A stretch of 62,105 bases of DNA from Okeania sp. SIO1I7 (GCA_010672585.1 JAAHGF010000037.1:1-62105), one strand, 5' to 3'. Positions 18,889-28,773 are shown, numbered from the stretch's first letter. The notes: generated from the letters alone by a model not told the origin. Made by a program: numbers and translations.

Positions 18889-19617
18889 ATGTCTAACGAA
18901 AAACAACTTAGCCTCTTTGACTGGTCAAACAATAATGATTATTCAGAATCTACCTCTGATTCAGACTTCGACTCCAAGCTCATTCCCACAGAAGCTAAAA
19001 TTCCAATTCCATCAGAAACATATCAAACAATGGAACAAATAGCAGTTCATTGTAACCAATGTTGCAGATGCGAACTAGGAAAAAACCGTACTAATGCTGT
19101 CATTGGTAGAGGCAACCCCCAGGCAGAAATTATGATTATAGGGGAAGCACCCGGTCAAAATGAAGACGAACAAGGCTTACCATTCGTTGGTAGGTCTGGC
19201 CAACTACTGGACAAAATTTTGGAGTCCGTGGAGCTAAGTAGCGATCGCCACGTTTATATTTCTAATGCTATTAGATGTAGGCCACCAGAAAATCGGACTC
19301 CGACAACTCAAGAAATAGAAGCCTGTAAACCTTATTTATTGGAGCAAATACGTCTTGTAGACCCAAAAATTATTCTTTTAACTGGAGCAACGGCAGTTAA
19401 AGCTTTGACTGGTGAGAAACGAGGTATAACTAAAATCAGGGGCCAATGGCTGGAATGGGAAGGGCGACTTTGTATGCCCATTTTTCATCCAGCTTATCTT
19501 TTGCGTAACCCTTCTAAGGAACCGGGAAAACCAAAGTGGTTAATGTGGCAAGATATTCAGGCAGTTAAACAAAAATTAGATGAATTAGAAGGTGAAAATA
19601 ATTCTATAGATTTTTGA
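18889..19617 (+). CDS. Uracil-DNA glycosylase, family 4 (4Fe-4S)
   Basis: 242 residues. Motif A is GEAPGQNEDEQGLPFVGRSGQ with the catalytic-region acidic residues of family 4, and motif B is IFHPAYLLRNP. Four candidate iron-sulfur cysteines are CNQCCRC near residue 55-61, C in AIRCRPPENR and C in EACKPYL. It removes uracil from DNA in base-excision repair (family knowledge). The first 45 residues are a poorly conserved acidic leader (SLFDWSNNNDYSESTSDSD), common in cyanobacterial members. Monocistronic. Confidence 0.93.
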   Translation: MSNEKQLSLFDWSNNNDYSESTSDSDFDSKLIPTEAKIPIPSETYQTMEQIAVHCNQCCRCELGKNRTNAVIGRGNPQAEIMIIGEAPGQNEDEQGLPFVGRSGQLLDKILESVELSSDRHVYISNAIRCRPPENRTPTTQEIEACKPYLLEQIRLVDPKIILLTGATAVKALTGEKRGITKIRGQWLEWEGRLCMPIFHPAYLLRNPSKEPGKPKWLMWQDIQAVKQKLDELEGENNSIDF

Positions 19618-19714
19618 ACAAGGAGCTAGAAAAAGTCGAGGAATTCACCCCAACTAATTAAAACTGTGTGCCAGACGGCTTAATAATTAGCCTCTCTAGA
19701 TACAGAATAATTTT

Positions 19715-19948
19715 TTAAATTTCTGGTAGAGGTATTTCAATCAATTTATTCTTTGAAGATAAACCCGATTTAATTGTAATTTCTGATTTTTTTACATTAA
19801 ACTTTTTTGCCAATAGTTTGATTAATTCTTGATTAGCTTTACCATCCACAGGTGGAGATTTCAAACATACTTTGAAACTGCCATCTACTTCTGCTTCAAT
19901 ACTTTGTTGTTGAGAATTTGGTTTAACTTTTACTTTGAAAATAGCCAT
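19715..19948 (-). CDS. DUF167 / YggU family protein
   Basis: 77-residue protein with the complete DUF167 signature: [14 protein letters not shown], then [20 protein letters not shown], then [16 protein letters not shown]. Function is not established in the family. Fragments of its 5' end and upstream DNA occur twice more (20041-20095; and 28715-28773 continuing at 29071-29120, interrupted by a MITE-1), so this gene region has been partly duplicated. Confidence 0.92.
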   Translation of the reverse strand: MAIFKVKVKPNSQQQSIEAEVDGSFKVCLKSPPVDGKANQELIKLLAKKFNVKKSEITIKSGLSSKNKLIEIPLPEI

Positions 19949-20597
19949 GATTAACTCACCAATAAAAATTTACATAAATTCCACAGAAAAGTTAGAGTTA
20001 AGTCCTGATTCTGACTCCTGTCTCCTGTCTCCTCTGTTATTCAATATTTTGTTGTTGAGAACTTGGTTTAACTTTTACTTTGAAAATAGCCATAATTAAG
20101 TGATAATCACAGTTTGCTGAAAAAGTCTTACCGAATAATTAATAATTAATAATTAATAATTAATAATTAATAATTAATAATTAATAATTAAATAATTCGC
20201 GCCTTGAAGCCTCCCCTTTTAAGGGGAAAAAAGCGGTCGTTAGCGCAGCGCACCCGTTGGGTGAGATGGTGAGGTCTCGGAGCTGTCCTACCATCGACCA
20301 AGAGAAGAAATAATGTTTCCTGATATTCAATTCCGTAACGGTTTTCACCATAGGTAATTATCAATTATCCATTATCCATTATCAATTAATGAAAGGTGAG
20401 GGTAGAAGTCATTTCAGTTATCAGTTATCAATTATCAGTTGTCAGGATAAATGGGAATTATACTAAATTATTAAAAACTTTTCTAACTTGGATTTTATAT
20501 TTATAAATACCATATTATTGACTATAGAGATAATTTTATTCTTAGATAACTTCTGTGATTTTTTCAGTCATTTTTTTTTACCGAATAATTAATAATT
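19949..20597. other. Intergenic: yggU fragment, microsatellite, family-S element
   Basis: 20041-20095 repeats the 5' end of the DUF167 gene. 20133-20196 is a seven-base AATTAAT microsatellite. 20196-20395 is a family-S repeat (GCCTCCCCTTTTAAGGGGAA, AGCGGTCGTTAGCGCAGCGC, GTTGGGTGAGATGGTGAGG, CCGTAACGGTTT). No gene. Confidence 0.65.
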
Positions 20598-20807
20598 AGG
20601 GTTTGCTGATTAAATCTAAAAGTATTGACTGATATTGGTAAGTGCCTTTTTCAGTTCTGAAAAAGTACCTAGTTTTTGGCTATTGTTATCTCAAAATGGT
20701 AAATTTTTGACCCTGACAATGCCAAAAATTTGACCGTAGCAGATAGTTTAAACTGTTCCCTATTCCCTGTTCCCTTCCTTCACTAACAGACTTTTTCAGC
20801 AAACCCT
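20598..20807. mobile_element. MITE-1 copy, 210 bp, TSD AATT
   Basis: AGGGTTTGCTGATTAAATCT at the left, AGACTTTTTCAGCAAACCCT at the right, AATT both sides. It sits in an AATTAATAATT microsatellite. The interior is diverged (AATGGTAAATTTTTGACCCT, CCGTAGCAGATAGTTTAAAC) and resembles the copy at 56057. Confidence 0.85.
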
Positions 20808-20829
20808 AATTAATAATTATTAATTAAAT

Positions 20830-21010
20830 AATTTTGGTTAAAAGCCTCACCTTTTAAGGGGAAAAAAGCGGTCGTTAGCGCAGCGCACCCGTTGGGTGAG
20901 ATGGCGAGGTCTCGGAGCTGTCCGACCATCGACCAAGAGAAAAAATAATACTTCCTTATATTCAATTCCGTAACGGTTTTAACCAGAGGTAATTATCAAT
21001 TATCAATTAT
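20830..21010. repeat. Family-S repeat
   Basis: Nearly identical to 20196-20395: CCTTTTAAGGGGAAAAAAGC, GGTCGTTAGCGCAGCGCACC, GATGGCGAGGTCTCGGAGC, ending TTCCGTAACGGTTTTAACCA. The two copies bracket the MITE-1 at 20598. Confidence 0.65.
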
Positions 21011-21119
21011 CAATTATCAATTAATAAACATCTTCCAAGGGTAGCATTACTTCTGAGAAATGGAATTATAGAGGAGGTAGGAGGAAGAATTGTCGGTCTA
21101 TTTTTTCGTTTAAACCGTA

Positions 21120-22044
21120 AAAAACATTGGGCAATAATTTCCGATTTTTAACCATGCCAGAAACATTGTCATACCTCTAAAACAATTGTTTGGTTTTCAC
21201 AAATTATTTTACTGGATAATTTATGCAGAAAATATGTCCTTGTACCTTTTAATTTACCATTGAACTTAGCAACTCTTAGTCTGGCTTTTTCATACCTTTT
21301 AGATTCTTTAGTTTTATTAGATAATGATCTACTTAACTTTCGTTAGCATTTGCGTAGCATTCCGATAGGAAAGCATTCCGTAGGAAAAGAGGCTATTTCT
21401 TAATTCGTTTCTTTAATGGTTTTGGTACATCAATCTTTGTACCATTACTGAATATAGCAAAGGTGTTAATACCTAAATCTATGCCTACTGAATTATCACT
21501 TTGAGGCAATATTTTAGGCATAGTTTCTACTACAAAACTCAAGAAATATCTACTAGTTGAATCTTTAATTACTGTGACGGAGCTAGGATTGCTAGCTAAC
21601 TCTCTTGACCAAACAATTTTCAGCTTTCCAATCTTGGCGCTCGTAGACTTTGTGTTAACCAATTTTAAAGCCACCTGTTGTAAACCTAGCTGTTGCGAGT
21701 GATTTCTTGCTTTTAAATTTAGGAGGTTTAACAGGTTTACCTTTTCTCTGGACTTTATTTGACTTGAAAAAGTTTTGGTAAGCCTGGTTTAAATCATTCA
21801 ATGATTGCTGCAATGGTATGTTAGAAACCTATAACAACCATTCTCTATATTCAGTCTTTTTAGCTTGAGTAATAAAAAGCTTTTGTAGTTCTGATAAGTC
21901 AGGTTTCTTTTCTCCTGATTTATACTTCCGTTAGCAGTAAGCTAGACTATCATTCCAAACCACACGGACACAGCCAAACTATTTGGCTAATCGGTATTTT
22001 TGTCCCGGCGTTGGATATATACGGTACTTAAATCTAGCTTTCAT
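21120..22044 (-). pseudogene. Decayed tnpB (IS605 OrfB)
   Basis: Reading the minus strand from the ATG at 22044 gives MKARFKYRIYPTPGQKYRLA, then stop, then VRVVWNDSLAYC, stop, KPDLSELQKLFITQAKKTEYR, stop, QQSLNDLNQAYQNFFKS...RKGKPVKPPKFKSKKS. After a frameshift comes a surviving frame (21393-21674) with VGIDLGINTFAIFSNG, the first RuvC motif. A palindromic repeat of about 50 bp (21336-21386) interrupts the next part, which resumes as KTKESKRYEKARLRVAKFNG and SSKIICENQTIVLE. The C-terminal third is lost. Clearly inactive. Confidence 0.85.
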
Positions 22045-22178
22045 AACTTGACTTTCAAACTAACGAGGTACTAACATATTTATTGAAAAAAATCAACTAA
22101 AAATTCGCCCTTCTAGGGCGAGCCTTGAGACCCATTTTTTTTGTTAATTTGAAATAGTTTTCAAGTTTGGATAGTCAA

Positions 22179-23621
22179 ATGAGCCAAATTTCTGCAAGAG
22201 TCCAGAATTTACCAGCGTCTCCTTTTGTAACATTTGCTGCACTAGGAAGTAAATGTGATAATATTATTAGCTTTAGAAGTGGTTCCCCCGGTCACGGATT
22301 AATTCCTGGAGTACAATCAGCTATTAATCAAGCTAGGTCAATAGATATATCTCTTTACCGCGTACCACACTATGGTTCACCCAAAGCACGAAAAGATGCA
22401 GCTCAATACTTTCAACAGCGCTATGGTTTAGAATTTGACCCCAACCAAGAAATTAACATCACATCAGGTTTTACCCACCTATTCTACTGTCTCTGTACAA
22501 CAATTCTCAATCCAGGAGATATTGTGCTTCTGATCGAGCCTACCTTTCCCCAATACCAACAACCTATAGAATTAGCTGGGGCAAAAAGAGTAATTATCCC
22601 TACAAAAGAAGAAGACAATTGGAAGCCAAAACCAGAGGCAATTAAAACAGCATTTGAAAATTATCCAGATGCCAAAATGATTGTTTTCAATTATCCCAAT
22701 AATCCTTCTGGTGCTGTTCTGACTGAAGCAGACTGGAATACAATCATTGATACCTTAATTGTAGAAGTTGATAGACGAACAAAAGTAGGAGGGACACCAC
22801 TATTAGTCTTGAGTGATGATGCTTATGTCCCATTATTTCATCATCAAGATAGCCATGAATATGCCACCTTAGGAGCAACGTTACAAAAGAGACTAAGTTT
22901 AGCCGAAAGCTCCGAGAAATATTCTCTGGAGCAATTGATGGAATCACTTTTTATTATCTGCACCTTATCAAAAGAAGGGGTAGGAGGCTTATTGTTAGGT
23001 ATGGGAGCTACCAAAAATACTAAGTTGCTGGAATTTTTGAGAACTACTCAAAAAGCAACTGTTATTAGTTCTAATGCTTTAGGGGAAATAGCCTTAAGCG
23101 CAATAATTCAACCCGATCCACACAACACCCTAAAATGGGCTGGCCAACTCTACGCGAGTCGCTTAAATCAATTAGCAGTGGGACTAAATTCTATATTTGA
23201 AAAACATGGCCTATTAAAATTGTTTAATCATCAGCCAGCAAGTTTTGTCCCACCAGCAGGAATATACCTTTATACAAATTTTTCTCACTTAAAGGGTTTA
23301 AAGGTAAGTGTAGATTTTCTGGAACGTATACGGACTTTGGTTGAAGGGACATTTGATTTCCAATCGCTATTTTGTCAAAGTCAAATCAATACGAGCTTAG
23401 ATGTGGGATTATGGTTATTGCTGGAAGCTAAAGTAAATGCAGTACCGATGGGAAAACCAGAAAATTGTTATATACGATTCTCTGTGAGTTTACCACAAGC
23501 TATTGTAGAAAGTTCTCCCCAAGCAACCGATCGCCAAAAGACGGAAGAGAAAGGGGAAAAGCTGATAAATCAGGCATTAAGTCAAATTGACCAAAGTCTA
23601 CAAAAATTTATACAATTTTAA
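22179..23621 (+). CDS. PLP-dependent aminotransferase class I/II
   Basis: 480 residues from the ATG at 22179 (an in-frame TTG at 22167 would add four). Fold-type I markers are all present: YGSPKARKDAAQYFQ, NPGDIVLLIEPTFPQY, NYPNNPSGAVLT, LSDDAYVPLF (Asp/Tyr contacting PLP), CTLSKEGVGGLLLG with the Schiff-base Lys at about residue 265, and CYIRFSVSLP with the substrate-carboxylate Arg. It converts an amino acid to its 2-oxo acid or the reverse; the substrate cannot be read. It is longer than the usual 390-430, with extra loops at about 235-250 and 380-415. The next same-strand genes are a putative oxygenase and a methyltransferase, suggesting a small biosynthetic group. Confidence 0.88.
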   Translation: MSQISARVQNLPASPFVTFAALGSKCDNIISFRSGSPGHGLIPGVQSAINQARSIDISLYRVPHYGSPKARKDAAQYFQQRYGLEFDPNQEINITSGFTHLFYCLCTTILNPGDIVLLIEPTFPQYQQPIELAGAKRVIIPTKEEDNWKPKPEAIKTAFENYPDAKMIVFNYPNNPSGAVLTEADWNTIIDTLIVEVDRRTKVGGTPLLVLSDDAYVPLFHHQDSHEYATLGATLQKRLSLAESSEKYSLEQLMESLFIICTLSKEGVGGLLLGMGATKNTKLLEFLRTTQKATVISSNALGEIALSAIIQPDPHNTLKWAGQLYASRLNQLAVGLNSIFEKHGLLKLFNHQPASFVPPAGIYLYTNFSHLKGLKVSVDFLERIRTLVEGTFDFQSLFCQSQINTSLDVGLWLLLEAKVNAVPMGKPENCYIRFSVSLPQAIVESSPQATDRQKTEEKGEKLINQALSQIDQSLQKFIQF

Positions 23622-24124
23622 TGCGAAAAAGAAAATGGTGTTGCTGAATAAATGTATTATTTCACAGGATTCAGGAGTCAGTAAGTAGTTCAATAATGAA
23701 TAATGAATAATGAATAATGAATAATTACCTCTTCTTTTCAAGGAGAGGATTGACTCAAAAGAAAATTTTTATTTATTATCCCCTTAAAAGGGGAGTCTTT
23801 AAACCACAATTTTTCGGTAAATAGGAGTTTTTCGGTGACTTTAGAGGAAGAAATAGGTGTAATTTTTACTCTTACTTTGGAGTTGCAGATTATGGAATGA
23901 TAGTGCAAAAAATTGGTTTGGAATTTGACTTAAAAAAAACATTAACTAATCATTTTAGTAATTCCCAAATTTGTACACTTCAAACATCCCAAATCCAGAA
24001 TCATTCGTCACTGTGCAACACTCTTAACTTTGGCTGAAAATTTACCCAAAGTTAAGTTTAATACCTCAAATCAGCAATCCTAAAAAGAACATCTATATCT
24101 ATATTTGATTGAAGGAATCTAAAT
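23622..24124. other. Intergenic: family-S repeat
   Basis: 23695-23822 holds AATGAATAATGAATAATTACC, CTTTTCAAGGAGAGGATTGA, CCCCTTAAAAGGGGAG and TTTTTCGGTAAA, the family-S pattern. The remaining 300 bp before the next ATG show no feature except a plausible Shine-Dalgarno GAAGGAAT at 24111-24118. Confidence 0.55.
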
Positions 24125-25573
24125 ATGACGAGAAAGCAGTTAGATATTATAGAACTAAAGCCAGAGACACAAACAGCGATCGCTGATTATTTAATAGATG
24201 TGGCAAGCAAAGGCTATGATGTCCAAGAGTTCGACCCTCGGATGAAATATGGAGGGACAAAACTTTCCTTGTCCCAACAAGAGGGTTATTATCCAAATTG
24301 TAATCTGACTGTTCTGAAAAAATTAAGTTATGCTATTAGCGAAATCCTACAAGAGAATGGAGAAAAAGAGGCTTTAGATTGCTTCAAAGCTTATCGGCAA
24401 TTATTTTCATCAGCGAGTAAATGCCAAGAAAGCAATGATAATGTTATTCCCTACGTTCAAAAAATCAAAATTCTGCCAGACGACCTGTTTTTGGATATAG
24501 ATACTGCCGATTTGATTTCCCCAAATGGATTTAGAATTCCTGAACACTTAAATACTTGGGAAGAAATCCAGAAATATTCAGCTAAATTGGTTGTACCCAA
24601 ACTACTATTGGGAGCTATTTGTGGCCTTCATAATCAATTCCCCTGGATGGACTTAGATATGGACCTCAACTCCACCATGCACACAATGCGACCCGATCCA
24701 GATAAATATGATGTTAATGCTGGATATGGAGGAGGTTCTATTAAGCAACATACTGATGGCTACTGGAATGAGCAGACAAATGTGCCTCTGATTATTGTTT
24801 TTCTAAGTATTAGCAATCCTAATCGAGAACCAACAGCTTTTATTCCTGTAGAGGCTATTTTCCGAATTCCATCTGTAGAGTTACCAATTTACCACAACTG
24901 GTTGGCAGTGTTCCAAGATTTAATACCAGCAGAGCAGACTCCCGAACAATTTGTCAAATGGGTAGTTGAGCAAGCAACTAAACCCCAGTTTTCATTTGTT
25001 ATGGGTGTATTGGGTGGAGATGCTAAACGTGGTGTCTATGAAACTCCACTTTTAGAAAAGGACCCAAGTCATGGCGGCTATTTATTCAGAGCGAAATCTA
25101 CATTTCAATCTTCTAATCTAAATGCTAAACCAGTTGTAGAGTTTACCAATCGCATGATTGAGTTTTTGGGAGGTCAGCAACTGTCAGATACATATTTAGA
25201 GGTTGCCCTATCTCCAGGGGAAGTTTATTTAGCTCTCAATGGTTCGGGATTATCCATCGATCTGAATCCTAAATATGGACAAGACAACTATTGTTACCCA
25301 GTTAAGGGAGCAGCAACTATTCATGGCAGGGGTAAATTATCAGCAATTCAAGGAAAAATTGACCGAACTTTAGCACGGGGTAATAGTTTATTCTCTCCCG
25401 AAAGAACTTTCTATAGTCCAGAATATGGGGCAGAATTACTTTTAGAAGAAATGAAAAAATGTTCTCCTAATCCTCAGGAAATATCCCTGGATAGAAATAG
25501 TTTCTTTCCAGACAAAGGAGTTGTTAGTAAACTTCTCCAAGAAGGGATTCGTGGTAACAAGTTAAAACGATAA
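24125..25573 (+). CDS. Putative Fe(II)/2-oxoglutarate oxygenase-like protein
   Basis: 482 residues. I do not recognise the exact family. What I see is QHTDGYW at residues 208-214 (candidate HxD iron ligands His209/Asp211) and TIHGRGKLSA at 398-407 followed by DRTLARG (candidate distal His400 and 2-oxoglutarate Arg at 413 or 417). This order and spacing, with HGR then R-L-R, resembles TauD/clavaminate-synthase-like enzymes. The protein is longer than typical members (about 280-350), with an unassigned N-terminal 150 residues. No signal peptide. Between an aminotransferase and a methyltransferase, an amino-acid oxygenase role is plausible but inferred. A fold prediction could overturn it. Confidence 0.5.
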   Translation: MTRKQLDIIELKPETQTAIADYLIDVASKGYDVQEFDPRMKYGGTKLSLSQQEGYYPNCNLTVLKKLSYAISEILQENGEKEALDCFKAYRQLFSSASKCQESNDNVIPYVQKIKILPDDLFLDIDTADLISPNGFRIPEHLNTWEEIQKYSAKLVVPKLLLGAICGLHNQFPWMDLDMDLNSTMHTMRPDPDKYDVNAGYGGGSIKQHTDGYWNEQTNVPLIIVFLSISNPNREPTAFIPVEAIFRIPSVELPIYHNWLAVFQDLIPAEQTPEQFVKWVVEQATKPQFSFVMGVLGGDAKRGVYETPLLEKDPSHGGYLFRAKSTFQSSNLNAKPVVEFTNRMIEFLGGQQLSDTYLEVALSPGEVYLALNGSGLSIDLNPKYGQDNYCYPVKGAATIHGRGKLSAIQGKIDRTLARGNSLFSPERTFYSPEYGAELLLEEMKKCSPNPQEISLDRNSFFPDKGVVSKLLQEGIRGNKLKR

Positions 25574-25589
25574 AAATATAGAATTCAAA

Positions 25590-26128
25590 ATTCAGAATTA
25601 AGAATTGAGAATTGGTAAATTTGCCTTTTTTAATTCAGATTTTCCCTTCTAATCTAACAGCGTCGCTCAGGTTCAAAAAGTTAGCCTAAAATTCTAGCTA
25701 GGGCAGAAAAATTAAAGCACTATATTCAGAATTCAGAATTGGTAAATTTACCTTTTTTAATTCAGATTTGCCCTTCTAATCTAACAGCATCGCTCAGGTT
25801 CAAAAAGTTAGCCTAAAATTCTAGCTAGGGCAGAAAAATTAAAGCACTATATTCAGAATTCAGAATTGGTAAATTTACCTTTTTAAATTCAGATTTGCCC
25901 TTCTAATCTAATAGCGTCGCTCAGGTTCAAAAAGTTAGCCTAAAATTCTAGCTAGGGCAGAAAAATTAAAGCACTATATTCAGAATTCAGAATTGAGAAT
26001 TGGTAAATTTACCTTTTTAAATTCAGATTTGCCCTTCTAATCTAACAGCGTCGCTCAGGTTCAAAAAGTTAGCCTAAAATTCTAGCTAGGGCAGAAAAAT
26101 TAAAGCACTATATTCAGAATTCAGAATA
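25590..26128 (+). repeat. Four tandem repeats of about 126-134 bp
   Basis: Each unit has ATTCAGAATTCAGAATTGGT, TTTACCTTTTT, TTCAGATTTGCCCTTCTAAT, CTAACAGCGTCGCTCAGGTT, AAAAAGTTAGCCTAAAATTC and AGCTAGGGCAGAAAAATTAA. GGTTCAAAAAG begins at about 25670, 25798, 25924 and 26058. The core GGTTCAAAAA-TTAGC...GCAGAAAAATTAA matches the inside of MITE-1 copies (compare 58770-58812). Confidence 0.85.
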
Positions 26129-26135
26129 AAGATTA

Positions 26136-27371
26136 ATGAGAACATCTTATCAATACAAGCTGCGTCCAACAAAAAGTCAGTCAGAAAAAATAGACAAAAC
26201 TTTGGAGATGCTGAGACTACAATATAACTATATGTTGAGTCAAAGATTTGATTGGTGGGAGAAAAATAGATGCTCAATTAATGTTTGTCCTTTAGTTTGT
26301 CATTTACCAGAATTAAAAGAACAACCTACTTATTATAGTCAAAAACAGTCATTACCTCAATTAAAAATAGATAGACCGTGGTATAAAGAAATTCATTCTC
26401 AAGTATTACAAGAAGTACCAAAAAGAGTTGATTTAGCTTTTCAAAGATGACTCAAAGCTGATAAGTCTGGTAAACGTTTTGGTAAACCAAGATTCAAAGG
26501 AAAGAATCAGTACAAGAAATTTACTTATGGTCAATTTAAACAACATCATTTTGTAAATAACAAAGTCAAATTATCTAAAATAGGCGATGTAAAGGTAATT
26601 GTCCATAGACCATTACCAGATGGATTTGCAATCAAAACTGTATCAGTTACTAAGAAATATAATTGCTATTTTGTGACTTTCAGTCTACAAGATGATACTG
26701 TACCAAAAATTAAACCAGATATAAAGCGAGGTAAAATAGTAGGTATAGATGTAGGTTTAATTGATTTTGTTGTTGACTCTAATAATGAATCTTTACCAGC
26801 TCCTAGATATTTGAGGAAAGCAGAACTAAAACTCAAATCAGTTCACAGGAAAGTATCTAGGAGAAAAAAAGGTTCTAAACGTAGGCAAAAAGCAATTAAA
26901 CAACTAGCTAAAAAACATAGAAAAGTAGCTAATACTCGCAAAGACTTTCATCATAAAACTGCTAATAAATTATTATCTAAATCTGATATTATTGCAGTAG
27001 AAAAACTGAATATTAAAAGTCTGGCTAAGTCTAGATTGGCTAAGTCTGTACATGATGCGGGATGGGGTCAATTTCAAGCAATATTAACTAACAAGGCTGT
27101 TAGCGCAGCTCCTCCGTAGGAGGCAAGAGCTGGTCAGTTAATAGTTGAAGTCAAGCCTCATGGAACGACTGTTGAATGTAGCAGATGTGGTCATAAAGTA
27201 AAGAAACTTTTGTCTCAAAGACAGCATAATTGTCCTAAATGTAATTTATCAATTGGACGTGATTTGAATGCTGCAATTAATATCAGAAATAGAGCAAAAG
27301 CGTTATTAAAAGACTTGTTGCCAACACCAAAATTTGAAGTATATGAAGGGGTACAATTAAGCCTATTCTAA
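26136..27371 (+). pseudogene. tnpB with two in-frame stops
   Basis: One continuous frame from ATG 26136 to TAA 27369-27371 is broken only by TGA at 26448-26450 (FQR*LKADKSGKRFG, where Trp is expected) and TAG at 27117-27119. All family parts are readable: N-terminal YKLRPTKSQSEKIDKTL, RuvC Asp in VGIDVGLIDF, Glu in IAVEKLNIKS, zinc ribbon CSRCGH...CPKCN, and Asp in IGRDLNAAIN. The second stop lies inside a roughly 27-bp palindromic insertion (GCAGCTCCTCCGTAGGAGGC) between TNKA and RAGQL that keeps the frame. Recently inactivated. It lies between the oxygenase and the methyltransferase. Confidence 0.88.
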
Positions 27372-27510
27372 TTAATTGGAGCGGTGGGGCATCCCGTGCT
27401 AGCTCGGTTCAATGTTCTCATAGAGAAGTCGCCGAGAAGCCCACAGCTGATTCTTGTAATCAGTGTGGGAGTATGTCACAACGTGGGCAGAAATATTATT
27501 CCCATCCTAA
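27372..27510 (+). ncRNA. Candidate omega-RNA / right end of the dead tnpB element
   Basis: Immediately after the tnpB stop is structured, GC-richer DNA (GGGGCATCCCGTGCTAGCTC, AGAAGTCGCCGAGAAGCCCA, CAGCTGATTCTTGTAATCAG), typical of the conserved right end from which TnpB guide RNA is made. Assignment is by position and resemblance only. Confidence 0.4.
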
Positions 27511-27648
27511 TACAAATTTGGATACTATTTTACAAGTATGGACTTATCAGGTTATATCAAAATAGAATTCAGAATTTTTAATTTGTCAATTTACCTCTAA
27601 TTTTAAATTCTCAATTCAAAATTGTAAATATTATCTCTCAATAAACTA

Positions 27649-28491
27649 ATGTCAAATTTTTCAGTAATTGATAGCTTTAATCAAGGTTACTTTAATAGCA
27701 AAGATATAGATTTGTTTTACCAAAGAGTATCAGGAGAGCATACTCATTGTGGCATATTTAAACATTCTGATGAAGATTTGCATATAGCCAAGAAACGAAC
27801 TACAGAATACATGGCATCTCTATTAAAAATAGACAGTAAAAGTCACTTGCTTGACTTAGGTTCTGGGTATGGTGGAGCAGCAAGATACTTAGCTGAAAAA
27901 TATGGTTGTCAAGTATCTTGTTTAAATCTGAGCGAAGAGCAAAATACAATCAATATTGAACGTAATCAAGAACAAAAACTTAGCCATCTTATTAATGTCT
28001 ACCAAGGTGGTTTTGAAAATTTACCCTTTCCTAACTCTACATTTAATGCAGCTTGGGCGCAAGATTCTTTTTATTACAGTGATACTCAATTACAAGCTTT
28101 TAGGGAAGCACATAGAGTTTTAGTCAAAGGCGGTGAATTTTTGGTTTGTACCTATTTCTTCACTGGCGATCGCCTTTCAGAAGCAGAAGTAAATCAGGTA
28201 ATGAACTGGTATACAGGAGGAATTCACAAAGTATATTTCTTGCATATAGACGAGTATAGAAAAGTTGCCAAGGAAATAGGAATGTCTGAAGTTCAAATTA
28301 TTGAATTAACAGATAATGTTCCTCTAAATTACTCACAACTATTGCAAAAAATGGAAAAAATTCAAGCTGAAGAACAGCTATGGAGTCAAGAGTTTTATGA
28401 TAAAAAAAAGCAACGGTTATTAGACTGTTGTGAAATGGGTAAAAGTGGCTTAATTAAATGGGGAATATTGCATTATCAGAAAGAAAGTTAG
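27649..28491 (+). CDS. SAM-dependent methyltransferase, class I (betaine/sarcosine N-methyltransferase-like)
   Basis: 280 residues. SAM motif I is LLDLGSGYGGAARYLA (about 67-82), motif II-like acidic region CLNLSEEQN, then FENLPFPNSTFNAAWAQDSF and EAHRVLVKGGEFLVC. The N-terminal VIDSFNQGYFNSKDIDLFYQ, with GEHTHCGIF, is the pattern of glycine/dimethylglycine N-methyltransferase-like and related methyltransferases. Substrate unknown; an amino group is a reasonable guess from the resemblance. It is the third metabolic gene of the 22.2-28.5 kb group, separated from the oxygenase by tandem repeats and a dead tnpB, so it may be on its own transcript. Confidence 0.88.
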   Translation: MSNFSVIDSFNQGYFNSKDIDLFYQRVSGEHTHCGIFKHSDEDLHIAKKRTTEYMASLLKIDSKSHLLDLGSGYGGAARYLAEKYGCQVSCLNLSEEQNTINIERNQEQKLSHLINVYQGGFENLPFPNSTFNAAWAQDSFYYSDTQLQAFREAHRVLVKGGEFLVCTYFFTGDRLSEAEVNQVMNWYTGGIHKVYFLHIDEYRKVAKEIGMSEVQIIELTDNVPLNYSQLLQKMEKIQAEEQLWSQEFYDKKKQRLLDCCEMGKSGLIKWGILHYQKES

Positions 28492-28773
28492 ACCTATCCT
28501 AGACTATCGCTTTTCTTCTCGTGCTTTTCAGAGAGCTGAACCAGAAAGTTATATAAAACCCTGGTAATAAGTTATTGTATAATTTAGGACTTAGGAAAAT
28601 ATGTATTAGAGATTGGTGCATCTCATATTTGCAAAAATACTTTTTTTCTATTCCCTATTCCCTATTCCCTGTTCCTTAAAAGCGATAATTTTTTGGCTTT
28701 ATTCAAAATTGAGATGCACCCACTTTGTTGTTGAAAATTTGGTTTAATTTTCACCTTGAAAATAGCCCTAATT
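28492..28773. other. Intergenic with partial yggU duplication
   Basis: 28715-28773 repeats the 5' end of the DUF167 gene (TTTGTTGTTGAAAATTTGGT, CACCTTGAAAATAGCC). The duplication continues after the MITE-1 at 29071-29120 (ACTCACCAATAAAAATTTAC). Confidence 0.65.

Noticed and set aside
27384-27581. 65-aa ORF after the dead tnpB
   Set aside because: It covers the structured right end of the TnpB element; no protein family resemblance.
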